Source of the DNA: Stenopsyche tienmushanensis
Lineage: Eukaryota > Arthropoda > Insecta > Trichoptera > Stenopsychidae
Assembly (NCBI GenBank): GCA_008973525.1
Contig: WACJ01000516.1
Span: forward strand, 434,001 to 498,000
Length of the DNA stretch: 64,000 nucleotides
Direction: 5' to 3'
Of this stretch, positions 35,825 through 46,782 are shown in pieces (positions within the stretch are counted from its first letter, which is position 1; each line of letters opens with the position of its first letter). A model generated the notes under the pieces. That model was not told the origin of the DNA and did no database searches. It saw only the letters and a program-made list of their open reading frames with translations. The position numbers and the translations under genes were made by a program.

Positions 35825-36140
35825 TACGAGGATCTTCATTTTTGGGGTAATAGTGAAATTTTAGTACCAATGCCTTCAAGTGTTGATTTACATTTAAAAC
35901 ACCTTTCTTGTCGATGTCAGCAGCAATGAAAAATTCTTGCAAAAGTGAAAATATTTGTAAATCCTCATCTTGTACGCGACAATTCCAAAGAACCAGTTTC
36001 CTTTTAATTGCATCGACCTTATTTCTCAGTTAAAAAATATTCGTACAAAACCCCTGGAGAGAAATGTTAAGGTCATTAAGTAGAATAAAAATGTTCGCAA
36101 TATATACAAGTTTACTCATCTATTCCTCGTCAAAAAAATG
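35825..36140 (-). pseudogene. hAT transposase relic, ZBED5/FAM200-like type
   Basis: Minus-strand translation: LLNDLNISLQGFCTNIF, a stop, LRNKVDAIKRKLVLWNC, then IFSLLQEFFIAADIDKK and KNEDPRKGNLRINNLF. The LNDLN.SLQG...F..K..AF.RKL.LW pattern is typical of the C-terminal half of this hAT lineage. There is one in-frame stop, and neither terminus was found. Inferred dead copy. Confidence 0.7.
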
Positions 36141-36282
36141 TTCTAGTAGAGCCGAGTTGAACCGTGGGATCACTTTGGAGTGAGTCATTTAGCCGAGTAT
36201 CATCAATCCTTTTTAAAACATTTCTGATTGAATTTCTTGAAATTTGGCAAACTGTATGCGAAAACCTGGCGGAAAGTCTGCG

Positions 36283-36350
36283 GCCTCAAATCACTAGACT
36301 AGTAGCAAGCCTATTTTATTGTATATTATACAAAACACAGCTTCATCTTT
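36283..36350 (+). repeat. Dispersed repeat R5, tail fragment
   Basis: AATCACTAGACTAGTAGCAA, then GCCTATTTTATTGTATATTA. It matches the last 65 bp of the copies at 42.6 and 51.05 kb. Confidence 0.6.
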
Positions 36351-36478
36351 TAGCTGAAAATGGAAAAAAAGCAATGCGTTAAATCAAGTTTTACCAGGAA
36401 TTAAGAAGTTTTTTTATACGAACGCTTTTGACGTTAAAAAAAAGTTCCAGTCCAGGATTTGATAGTCCGGGATCGATG

Positions 36479-36928
36479 CTATAGTTCTTTTTCTTCTTTT
36501 TTATTAGTTATTTGCACCACACTATAATCATTCTCTTCACTTTCTTCACTTATTGCTAATTCAATATCAATATCCAGTTCATGCATATAATCACTGTCGT
36601 CGCTATTTTCAAACTCATTTATATCATTGTTTTTTTTTTTACAATTCTTGGCATTTTGAATAGTTGTTAGTTTTGCACAAAAATATTATGTATATAATCA
36701 ATGATGTTCACGAAAGTGCGCGTCAAGAGTCATTGCCTGTGTTTAGGATTTTAACCGGACAACAGCACAACAACTGTCCTAAACACGATACGCAAAATAA
36801 AATCACATAATTTTAAATCTAAGTGGGAAAAAAATATAGAAAAAAAATGTCGAGCCAGACTCGACATAGGACCTACAAGAATAAAATCGATGTCGAGTCA
36901 GACTCGACATAGGACCGTAAAGAGTTAA
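36479..36928 (-). mobile_element. piggyBac-like 5' end with acidic transposase N-terminus and twin palindromes
   Basis: On the minus strand a TTAA (36925-36928) is followed by 14 bp beginning CTCTTTACGG. A perfect 21-bp palindrome follows (36890-36910, arms ATGTCGAGTC/GACTCGACAT), then 22 bp, then a second copy (36847-36867, one mismatched pair); each is joined to the same TAGGACC block. An ATG at 36654 opens MPRIVKK. After a one-base indel in an A run it runs through an acidic stretch (ENSDDSDYMHELDIDIEL) to a stop at 36479. Acidic N-termini of this kind are typical of piggyBac-family transposases. The rest of the gene and the other end are missing. Confidence 0.75.
36729..36785. repeat. Inverted repeat inside the piggyBac-like 5' region
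   Basis: GTGTTTAGGA and TCCTAAACAC form 10-bp perfect arms separated by about 30 bp, between the twin palindromes and the transposase ATG. Confidence 0.7.
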
Positions 36929-39640
36929 CATTTTATCGGTTATGTATTTTGATTTGATTACTTCTTAAAAAATTGCAACTGAAAATTAATAACTTTAAAA
37001 AAAAATTATAACGTTTTTGATAACTTTTTTAAATTAAATTATTTTTAAAGAGGCGTAAACCCATATCCTTTAAGCCTTGAATATGACCTGAAATTATGAT
37101 TTATATACATGGTTATAGATTAAAAAATAAATGCGATGAATATGCGTAATTATGGACGGTAGATATAGATCTTTATAAAGAGATGTCTCTCTATTTGGTC
37201 TAATTTCATAGCAAAGCATATTTGCCAATGCCATCTAGTGGACTTTTCTAAAAGTTTCCATAGCTTATCATCACATGATGTATGCCAAATGTCAACAACA
37301 GCTAAATTGAAACAACACCAATTGTAGACACCAAGAGCCTCATTCAATTCATAAGCGTCTGCAATAAAATAATAAGGATGCAGAATGACATATGGTGCTT
37401 TGCTTCCATTATCCTTTTGTCTAACGCCTGCAATTTCAGCGCCTTGAAAGCACAGCAACACAACAGTTTTTCACGACGTCATAAACAGATGTCAAATGAC
37501 GCACCGTCGTAATATTGGCACGAGGCCGTTTGGAGCCGCGAAGAAAAGCACACATGATGATCAAAAGTGTCGTTCTCGTAAAGGCTCTTGAAAAATATCA
37601 ACGGACAACCGCCCTAGAAATAGTGGTTGTCGTGAAAATTGCCGTGTGTTTGATATCGGCGAGAAGAATTCAACCCAAAGGTTGGTGGACAGTTCCTCGA
37701 CTAACATGTGGGAGAAGTTTCATCGATGACGTCAGGATTGTTTTGCACGCTACAGTTCTCCTGTCTTTCTGCTTGCATTGCATGATGGTGTAGTCGAGCA
37801 TAGTAAATATGTATAAATGATACATTTTCAAAATCGAGATCTTACTGGAGTTAAAGTTGAAGAGATGATACCTTGTTCAGATGACACCTTTAAATTTCCT
37901 AGATTTTTAAGTTCCAGAGTGTAGGGTTTCGATGCATCTCAATCATCAAAAGGAGTTGAAGGGACACATCTATAATAAATATAAGTATGCACAAAATTAT
38001 AATGATACAGTATTTTTACGTCAATTTAAACCTTTATCATTTCAAGTCAAACCTTTTTCAATTAAAATTAAACCTTTTTAAAATTAAACAAAACACAGGG
38101 ATGTCAGGTTGGTTTATTCGTCTCCTAATGTTTTCATCAGTATTCACATATGTCGTATGTATGCAATAATTGGATCAACAGATTTGTCAGATTGGCATCG
38201 CTTTAAAGCGTTTAACTTGGCGTAAAAATATTTAAAGGGGAGCCTCTAAATTGAATTGCACTCGGGGCCTTTCAACTGCTAAATCCGCCAATGCGTTTGT
38301 TAATAAGCATAATAACTTAAATTGTGTGGTATTCCTTCTTCTCTTGATACTGTAAGCACGCTTGTTATGCTTATGGGCTAATCCAGAACTGTTTTTGAAA
38401 TGAAATTCTTAAATTTCTGCTTAAATAGAACCCGAAATTTTGGGCCAAATCCAATGAATTGCGAGCGGTATTATTGTCTCGTTGTGGGAACGGAATACAC
38501 TTAACAAATCATCAAAATCAGATACAAACAGACACAGCATTCTATAATTGAGTTACATTCATCGCTAGAATACATTGCATATTAAATAGCATATATAGAT
38601 AGTTCTTAGCAAGACTTACGGGCTCTAAAAGCTCAATCGTGCAAAATCCATCATACAAATTGTATGTATGATGGCACTCGTTTCTTGGGCAATGTCACAA
38701 CACTGCGAGCCTTTTAGAAGTAACTTCAATGATCGGCGAGAGGAAATATGGCGCAAGAAATCGGTACTAGACAGTCTCTTCTAGACCAACAGACAGACAT
38801 AGATTAGCTTGTCATAGACGATTGTGTTCGGGTTAACCCAAAACAAACGAGGTCATGATCCGACAAAAGATAGAATCATGCCGGAGAAGTTGGACAGAGC
38901 CAATTTCACACACAATTTGTTCCACTGACAGATACAAATTTTTCACGCGTCAATATCGAGTGCAGACCAAGGTCTGTGAAGTCGGACGACCTGAAAATTA
39001 CTTTCACCACATATGGCCGTTCGTCAAACTTGCACCGGGCTGACTATATTGGATAAGGTCATGAGTGCTAATCCGCATTTTTTGCCACATTTAAATCATG
39101 ATAAAGCTCTAATCCGATTTTCAATATCACGAGTAACATTATTTGATCTGCATAGAGAACAAAAAACGGATTTGTTAATTAATAAATTGAGAACTGTCAT
39201 TGATAGAAGAATATTGTATTTTTTTATTGCAGATCTGAGACGCAATAATTTGAGGTCCACAAAAATAATTTTTACGACTTTTAAAATTATAATAGCGCCT
39301 ACGATTTCCGTGCAATTTTAAAGCTATAAACAATTTTAATAACCATGAATATTGCTCAGATCTTCAAAATTTTTGATACTTAACACATTTTATATTTGCA
39401 ACCGTAATCAATGCTTCTTCAGCTGAGAATTTTAATTCGGTGTGTACGCAATATTTTCTAAATTGACAGTTTCAGCAGAAAACAATTACTGAAATATTTC
39501 ATAGAGATTGAAGGGAGCAATGGGGCAGGTTTTGAATTATAGCCAGTAAAATAAAATAATAAGTTATTTCATGCGACGTTAAATCTAGAAACGCACATTA
39601 GAATTGATAAAGAATTTTCATCCATCCTCCTAAAAATCTG
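36929..39640. other. No intact gene; two GC-richer frames at 37.15-37.8 kb
   Basis: A 103-codon minus-strand frame (37461-37150; contains WHTSCDDKLWKLLEKS and RWHWQICFAMKLDQIE) and a 92-codon plus-strand frame (37515-37793) are adjacent and less AT-rich than the flanks. The minus-strand frame looks protein-like, but I do not recognise it. It could be transposon-derived. 38.6-38.7 kb holds a short hairpin (CCATCATACA / TGTATGATGG). Confidence 0.35.
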
Positions 39641-39649
39641 CGATAGAAA

Positions 39650-39850
39650 AACTGAAGAAATTAGCCAATAACATCAACAATGCAAGTTTTACAGCTATAC
39701 AAATTATAGCAAAAACTGAAACCTCTCTGATTATTGATAGTAATTTTGCAAAACGAATTTGTTTGGTCCTTCCTGAAGAGTCGTATCCTGAAAAAGTGAA
39801 GGATTTGCTGCTGTGGTTCCCAATATTTTTGAAGTCGCGATGCACTTTTG
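39650..39850 (+). pseudogene. hAT transposase N-terminal scrap
   Basis: The plus strand reads NNASFTAIQIIAKTETSLII, then LPEESYPEKVKDLL. This resembles the segment SF..A..IAK....F..GEF....CPEKV..F that precedes the catalytic core in ZBED-type hAT transposases. It is on the opposite strand to the C-terminal half beginning at 40.13 kb. Confidence 0.45.
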
Positions 39851-40129
39851 ATCATGGGAAAAAGTGGCAGAACACCAGAATTAAGAAGTCGAAAAAAATA
39901 TTTATTTTTCAGTTAAATTATATAATAAATATTTAATATTAAAAATACATTTAGTTAGTTATTTTTTTCCTAGAAACAATTTTATATTTATACGCGTTTT
40001 ATTAAAAATATTTGAAGACTCTTTTTAGGTGACAAATCTAGGGGTGGGGGGGAATTTTTCTCCCTTTGTCCACCCAAAACGACGTCTCTGCTTGCAAAAA
40101 TCAATTATTGTGATATCTGAACTTGTTGG

Positions 40130-41165
40130 CTTTTGCAGATATCAGAAATATTAGGTCGAATACTTGATATAGCCACCCTCAATTCTTCATCTAAATTCGT
40201 AAGTCTTCATCGTTTTTTAGTTTTCATATAAGTTATTGTTGAGAAACCAAACTCACACAAATATTATGTCGAAAACTATTAAAAAAATCAGGGCCTTCAT
40301 GTCAAAAGCTTGATATTCATCTTGGATAGGAATCCAAAAGTCTTCCATCGTCATTTCGGAAAATTTAATTTTTAGAGTACGATCAGTCGACAATGAGACT
40401 AATTCTTCTTCTTCGGCGTATGGCAAATGGATTTTGTATCCAGTCATAATTTTCTATATTTAAGGAAGGAAAATAATGTGCAATCTTTTCTTCCAATGAA
40501 GCTAAATGTTTTATTATAGCAGAAATAATTCCTTCGAGAATATTATCGTTAAGTGAAGGAAACATAACTACTTTTTTATTATTCGATTTTTCCAAAGAGT
40601 TATTTTTTCCAAAATCCTGTCATTTTGTCAATGGACTTTTCGATTTAGAGTAATAAAATATCTGCTAAATATGTCACTTAAAGATTAACAATTCATTCTT
40701 AAGTTCTTTGAATCAACATAAAACTTTACTCCTAGATAACTACAATACCTAACTTCAGTGTGAAAAAGCAAACACTCGTACTTAGCTTCCATAGAAATGT
40801 ATATTTTTTTAAACATGTCTTGATTTTATGAAATTCGCCATATTTACAACTTGATCTAATACAAGTTTTAGTGCTGTTGATAATGTTTTCGAAACTAAAG
40901 ATTGTCTATGCAAAAAGCAGTGCGTAATTATAATATTAGGCTTTATTGTCTTTGCAAGGGTAACAAATCCTTTGAATAAGCCTACCATTGAAGTAGTACA
41001 ACCTGTATAAATTCCTACATATAACTCCCATGATATTTTAAATTGTTCTCAATATGAAGAAATAGAATCAAACATATCTCGTCCTGTCGTATGCTTGGAA
41101 AGTTCTTTGCAGCATAGATGTTGATTAACTCTTTCGTTGTCTTTCTCGTGCATCAATGGAACCAC
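40130..41165 (-). pseudogene. hAT transposase relic, ZBED5/FAM200-like, catalytic middle and C-terminus
   Basis: Minus-strand fragments, in order: KDNERVNQHLCCKELSKHTT; GRDMFDSISSY; TGCTTSMVGLFKGFV; IITHCFLHRQSLVSKTLS; a gap; LNIENYDWIQNPFA; EEEELVSLSTDRTLKIKFSE; FWIPIQDEYQAFDMKAL; EFGFSTITYMKTKKR; and LDEELRVAISSIRPNI. This is the family's order, including the THC..HRQ.L motif and the hAT dimerisation segment. Frameshifts and stops interrupt it. The last block ends at about 40135. Confidence 0.85.
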
Positions 41166-41204
41166 TGATTTACTTTAAGTTTATTTGCATCGATTGTAGT
41201 TTAA

Positions 41205-41335
41205 AGAGATGAAGTTGTAGCAGCTGACCTGAAGAAGCAACTCAAAGAAAAGGTTCTCGACTTTAGAATTGTACTCGATGAGAACGAAGATGTAAGTCAC
41301 ACAATTCATTATTAATTTATATACGCAGTATAAGG
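41205..41335 (+). pseudogene. Inverted hAT transposase segment carrying the first catalytic Asp region
   Basis: The plus strand reads DLKKQLKEKVLDFRIVLDEN followed by EDVSHTIHY. This matches the (I/L)..QLKEK...F....LDES.D.....QL region of ZBED-type hAT transposases. It lies where that region is expected relative to the relic at 40.13-41.17 kb, but on the opposite strand, implying a local inversion or a second copy. Confidence 0.65.
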
Positions 41336-41339
41336 CAAA

Positions 41340-42414
41340 AAAACGGAAAGTAACGAAAGAGCCATTTGGGTCAAAAAGTTTAAAAGATGAAAGACAACCG
41401 TAATCATAAACTATCAACGGCCTAAAATTAAACTGGATTTTTTTATCAGCGGTTTCGATGGATAAAATTGGATTTATGGGTCATCTCCATCAATATCATG
41501 AAAAATAAGGTATTAAAAAACCCAAGCATGTATGTAAAGTTTTTAAGTGCAAATTCAATAATGTCTCTTATGATATCAATAGCAAATTTTATTCACAACC
41601 TCGCCTTTTAAACTGATATTATATGTGATCATCTAAACGTTGTTAAAAACTCCAATCTACATATTAGAATACGCACGTCTATACATTTCTAGACTGCGCG
41701 CGCTTATAACTTTGGATCTGGTTACATAGCCATTGTTATGAACATTAATCAAATCCTTACATACCACTAAAATCCCTAATTCTAGGAAACGAGCCTGGAA
41801 TTTTATCACACGGCACGTGACCAAAATCTGGAATCGCTCATAATTACAACCGACGGCGTATTGCGTATGCTCGTCCAAAGATGCAGCCAGATTTAATTAA
41901 GTTTATTTCATAAATTAGGTCATATTGTATGGAACGTTTTGAATCTTTATGTCGAGGGTTAATTCGGTGATTGATGGCCATCCGGTCTGTTCCAAGACAG
42001 ACAACAACCGGATTGATTGACAGAGATTATTCTGGTTACCTCATCGCCAGAAATATGGCCTCCTTGGCCACATCCGGACGCCACTTATGGCATACGTTCT
42101 TCCTTATTTGGTATTTTATAACTGTTTGCAGATTACTGCATATCACATGAAAAACCAATGTCGGACTAATTTCATGCAAAAAATATTCAAATTACAATGC
42201 ATACGGTTTTTGCGTTGCTTCTGATTCTAAGTGATTGCAATGGTTCTTCAATATTATTTAAAAAAATCTACTTTTAGCAAATTTATTTTTGCATACACTT
42301 GCATTGTCGTCCATCAAAGCAAACTGATGAAAGATTAACCAAACTGTTATGAAATAAATGAAAAGTAAATTGAGACAACCACTTGCTAAATTCGTTTTTT
42401 ACGCATATTCGTCT
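41340..42414. other. No gene seen
   Basis: AT-rich with short unsupported frames; no repeat partner recognised. Confidence 0.45.
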
Positions 42415-42660
42415 ACTATGTCTGAATTTGCCTGAACATCACGAAAAATGAAATTCCAAGCAGCAGTCGATCAGAAAGAGATATAAAATCGTTTGTAGTG
42501 TGTCCGCATCCATTGCATATGTACATCATAAATACTATGCGCATGCGCCGCACCGCCTCTACTATGTGGTCTAGTTATTGCTTTATACGTAACACTAAGG
42601 CAGTAGCGCGCCTATTTTATTATATATTATACAACACGCGAAGAAATTTTACTTTTATTG
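42415..42660 (+). repeat. Dispersed repeat R5, copy 2
   Basis: Shares GCCTGAACATCACGAAAAAT, a GATCAGAAAGAG block, CGCATGCGC and the tail CCTATTTTATTATATATTAT with the other copies. This copy has extra sequence around 42490-42560. Confidence 0.75.
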
Positions 42661-42964
42661 AGTCTCACGATTTTTACACTTTAATCCGTTAAAGTTGCTT
42701 GTAAAACATAGGTACAATGCTAGACAAAACACAACTTAATATTGAATATATAAAGTGATTAAAGAATAATTTAATCAATATATTTAAAACAGCATTTAAA
42801 TTAAATCAGATCTAAAAAATATGTTCGTGTCAAGTTTGTACAATTATGAATATAAAATGATGGATTTCTTTCATTTTTGATATAATCGTCTCAACATGAT
42901 CTACCCATTATCTTTCGATTTTACCGGGAGTGGGATTTTCAATAGTTTAAGAACACTAAAAAAC

Positions 42965-43128
42965 TCAAATATTATTTTGAAAATATGTCCGAAGTAACAT
43001 TAAAGCATCGAGTGTTTCGTCATTTAGTCTGGATCTTATTTTGGAAGCCAGGCATCTTGCTGCTGAAAATGTATGCTCAGCCTCCACACTCGTTGAAGGT
43101 ATCGTCATCAGATATTTAAATTCTAGTT
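42965..43128 (-). pseudogene. hAT transposase C-terminal dimerisation domain
   Basis: The minus-strand frame reads MTIPSTSVEAEHTFSAARCL then ASKIRSRLNDETLDALMLLR, closing with a stop at 42965-42967. This matches the hATC signature (S...E..FS.A......RSRL......L..L). Upstream the frame is closed by a stop, and the DNA passes directly into the R2 family sequence at about 43132. Confidence 0.88.
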
Positions 43129-43131
43129 CGA

Positions 43132-43690
43132 GTTGATGACGGCGTTAGCCCCCATTTTCATATAACACCATCAATGTGACTGATAAAATTCCTTTCTGCT
43201 GAGACACGGACTAAAATTCGCGAAATTCCCGATTTCCCGATAAATTATTTATGTCTATCGCTGCAGATGAATAATTATATACTATAATACTTTGATGTGA
43301 ATCGTAATTATATTACGGAGGAATACAAAAAATTCTGAAACGCGTATCTATTATATTTCATATCGATATTCCCATTATTAGAGTCGAGGTGTAGTAAATA
43401 CACCACCGGTAGGGAAAGGTTAATATAACAATTTGAAAAACATATATATGTACTGTATATATGTATACATAGATTAGACAGTTACTTCCCTTAGGCCTTG
43501 CCTAAGCTCACTAAGCGTCCATATTTCAACGGAAATGTCTTGATTTAGTAGCCTTCATCGTCCTGGTGAGGTATACGATTTCTGTTAGATAAAAATTTCA
43601 ATCCCGATTTTTTTGGGGTTACGTTTACTAGTCCCGGGATTCATGACCACCTAAAACTGTCCGGGATCCCGGGATTGGATGCCACATATA
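43132..43690 (-). mobile_element. hAT family R2, copy next to a transposase 3' end
   Basis: Aligns with 19437-19995 in inverted orientation. The terminal CCGGGATCCCGGGATTGG is followed by a degraded end. Because the C-terminus of an hAT transposase follows within a few bases, this copy may be a deletion derivative of the autonomous parent. The far terminal repeat is not recognisable beyond 42.96 kb. Confidence 0.75.
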
Positions 43691-43884
43691 TGAATTTTGA
43701 CGGGAGTACGCAAAAGCGACCATTTGAGCGATAAGGGACAGGCAGTGAAAACTTCATTAGGATCGCTGGATGGCTATTAGGCTACTAGATTCTCTAAATG
43801 GCTTGGAAATTATGCAATGTGCAAATCAAAGGGCATTTTACTGTCAGGGATGACACCCAAAAGAATTTAGACAGACAGAATTTA

Positions 43885-44112
43885 AAAAAGTTTTTTTCCG
43901 AGAAAAGGTAATTAAAGCACATTTAGATACCTTAAGATCTAATTTATTAATTCCGTAGTAATCGGTAAGATTGTTTTAGTTATCTTGAAGAATTGAGATA
44001 TTAAAAACTGATTCAATGGTTTTAAGAAGTTTCATATCATCTGCAAATAGGGGATACTTCAAGTCCTTGAAGCATTCGCTAAAATATCCAAGAAGTGAGC
44101 CTTGCGGTACTC
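43885..44112 (-). pseudogene. Jockey/CR1-type reverse-transcriptase relic
   Basis: The minus strand reads VPQGSLLGYFSECF, then YPLFADDMKLLKTIES, then (after stops) INKLDLKVSKCALITFSRKK. The order PQGS.LG ... FADD.KL ... N.L.LN..KC....FSR is that of the palm domain of non-LTR retrotransposons. About 20-30 residues are missing between the first two motifs. No other part of the element is seen. Confidence 0.85.
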
Positions 44113-45555
44113 AATATAAAATGTAAAAGTATCATTAAAATCAGATCTTACATAACATGTACATGAAAAACTCTAAAAATATGTTATTCTAAACGACACA
44201 CAAGTTTGTGAACCATTGCTTTTGATAATGATGATGAATGCAATACACAAATAACTAGTTCATAAAAATACGGATGTATAGCGTAAGGCTAGCTGTTAAT
44301 TGTGATTAATGTACTAAATATCATTGTGTCCATTTTCCTTCTTAGAAATATGGATTTGTATTAAAAACAGTTGTAAAATTTGATTGTTGATGTTATCTAT
44401 AGCAATCCATTTTGATGTTAGCACTAAGACTAATGCAAATGTTATATTCTCAATTATCCGGACCAACGAATAGGATGTAAAATAAGACGACTGATGATAT
44501 AAAACAGGGCGTATTTATAGCAAAAAAATCATTAATTATTGCTGATTTAAATATTTTATTTGGAAACCCGTTTTAAGTATTATAATATCAAAAAAAATTG
44601 CATGGAAAACAAATATTGAAATGAACGTATGCTAGAAGCAATTATTAATTAATTATTTATAAAATGCAAGCGGAAATTGTTTTTGAAACTATCAATATAA
44701 AAATGGCACATTGAAATTTTCAAAATATCCTAGTTATACTCCCCTTACTAGCAACGACCCTTCACTGTCAGGGTGTTGCTCTGTTCGCTCTATACATGGC
44801 TCTAATTCATCCAGGTCAAATTTAACAGCGTAGCTGTTGTGGCAAATAATTGAAAGAGCTGTATATGACCGATTACATAATGTCCAATAGAAACAATTGA
44901 TGCATCCCGGCAAATTGAAAAATAATTGCCTTGTTCGACTCCCACGCACTGCTTACAACGAATTGCTTTGCTTTGACACTGAATTGTCCTGGATGAATGT
45001 CGATGAATTCAAATGACCATGATGCACATATAATGAACACATGCCAAATTATAGCACCTCGGGTCGTATTTTTACCTGATTATAACGGTTGCATCATGGC
45101 TTGTGCAATATAATGATTGAAACGGCAATTGATTTTGTCACGTCATTTTAGTATTAGACGTATGAAGTAATCGGACGATTTTAACAATGTCATCATCATA
45201 GATATTGGTTTGATGCATTGCTTTGTTGATGCTTGAGTGTTGACATAGTGAACTATTTCCAGAAGTCTCATTTGAATGGTGCGGCTTATGGTCCTTATCT
45301 GGTCAACATCTCATTCCATTTTCCACCCTAATTTTATTTTGAATTGAATTTTAATTTAAAAAATTAAAACACTGTATTAACCACACGCTTGTATTTATTA
45401 ATACAAAACATTTACATGTAAAATTAATGTTTAGATTTAAAATAAAGATACCCTTTTAATATTAAATTCATATATATTCTGAATACAAGCGTTGATTTTT
45501 TTGTATCAGAATATTTCTTTATGTAATCTTTTACCAACCAAAACGACTGTCAATA
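44113..45555. other. No supported gene
   Basis: A 71-codon minus-strand frame (44949-44734; ends DLDELEPCIERTEQHPDSEG..., stop) has protein-like composition, but I do not recognise it. The rest is AT-rich. Confidence 0.4.
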
Positions 45556-45560
45556 ATTTA

Positions 45561-45956
45561 TTATATTTCCCCCATACCACGCTTAGCAATATCATTTACT
45601 ACCCGCATAGAATGGGCCATTTTCTTTGCAGCCTCAAAATCATCAAGAGTCATCTTCTCAATATCTTTATTAAAAAACTGCGATGAGATACCCAATATCT
45701 GGAAAAATCGTAAAGAATTGCTAGTCACAAAGTCTTCTATGCTTTTTTCGGTGATGTGTTCGACATCAATGCTTTTTCTTTTTGGACAATCGTCTACATC
45801 TTCGATTCCTAGTGCATCTACCATATTTTTCTTATCTTGAACTGAAAGTACATCGTCAAAAAATGCAAAAGACACCAACTCTTCAAATAAGTACCATAAA
45901 TGGACCCAGTAATTTCTTCGTGGCAACTTTAGCCATTGTTTGGCTTTTACTTTCAA
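45561..45956 (-). pseudogene. Unassigned transposon-associated protein fragment (131 codons)
   Basis: The longest clean protein-like frame outside deltex. It has no ATG at its left limit. Landmarks are HLWYLFEELVSFAFFDD, DCPKRKSIDVEHITEKS, FVTSNSLRFFQILGI and MRVVNDIAKRG. I associate the H.WYL.EEL....FFD ... RVVND.A.RG pattern with uncharacterised proteins of aphids and cnidarians that seem transposon-encoded, but this is from memory and the family has no name I can give. Codons read through without stops, so it is younger or better kept than its neighbours. Confidence 0.5.
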
Positions 45957-46165
45957 AGGATGTAAGGTCTTTTAATTTAAGTAATTTCTTGGTGATGAAT
46001 ATCCGACAGGGCCTTGAAACTAGTATTTTATATATATTATGAGTGTAAAAATACATATATCTTTCACAGCTTTCTATTTTTTATCGTCAGTTTAAACTGA
46101 TGTTTAAATAGAAAAATATTTAAGCAATACATAGCTTTAGCCATCCATTTAACATGGCGAAAGAT

Positions 46166-46465
46166 TTAACAACTCTTTATAGTCATCTCGAGGTTGATAT
46201 ACTTGAAGCTGTTTTTGAGCAAAATAATCCTATCATAAATTAATGGTTTATAATTGTTTTGATCGATTTTGTCCCGGTTCTTCTTAGACCTTTTAAATAA
46301 TTGGATATCAGGAGTACTAGACGGACCGAGTGCTTGACTAACCACAGCTTCTAACATAATTTCCATTATATGATGGTGATAAGCTAGCAAAGCATATATT
46401 TTTCTATTTTCTGCTCTAGAAGAACACAAACTCCATTTTTCAAGCTGGTTTTTAAATCTGAACAC
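46166..46465 (-). other. Unrecognised open frame between two relics
   Basis: A 99-codon frame with no recognised domain. It could be part of either flanking transposon relic or chance. Confidence 0.3.
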
Positions 46466-46579
46466 AAATTGCTATATTAAATTATAATATAAATATGGGA
46501 ACTATAATGCGACAAAGCTTTAGCATTGATGCTATAGGGTGATGCTTCTCAATATATGAAGTAACAGTTTCCCATGCTT

Positions 46580-46745
46580 TCAGCATTTTATTTATTGCAC
46601 TAGAAGTTATTATCTCTTTTTCTAATGATCATCTCTCCTCTACAGTATCTTGCTGTTAAACACAATGCAATTCTATAAGTTCTTCGAGGGTAAGCTCCTG
46701 GCTGTGCTCTTCCACAAGCTCATCATGATCTTCATGAAATATTAT
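46580..46745 (-). pseudogene. pogo/Tigger-like transposase C-terminal relic
   Basis: The minus strand reads HEDHDELVEEHSQELTLEEL, then IELHCV, a stop, QQDTVEER, a stop, and SSAINKMLKAWETVTSYIEK then HHP. The pattern (ELVEEHS.ELT.EEL.EL ... ML..WE....F.E..HP) is that of the tail of Tigger-like transposases. It contains stops. A TA-flanked MITE starts 40 bp away. Confidence 0.65.
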
Positions 46746-46782
46746 ATATAACAGATTTAATTTATTTTCTTAGAAATAATCG

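Noticed and set aside
36847..36928. CRISPR-like or attachment-site repeat pair
   Set aside because: There are only two units, each palindromic, placed at a TTAA terminus beside an acidic piggyBac-type N-terminus in a eukaryotic genome. A transposon end explains them.
41200..41300. Host exon ending at a GAT|GTAAGT donor
   Set aside because: The peptide is recognisable as a hAT transposase segment that continues through the putative donor, so the splice-site match is coincidental.
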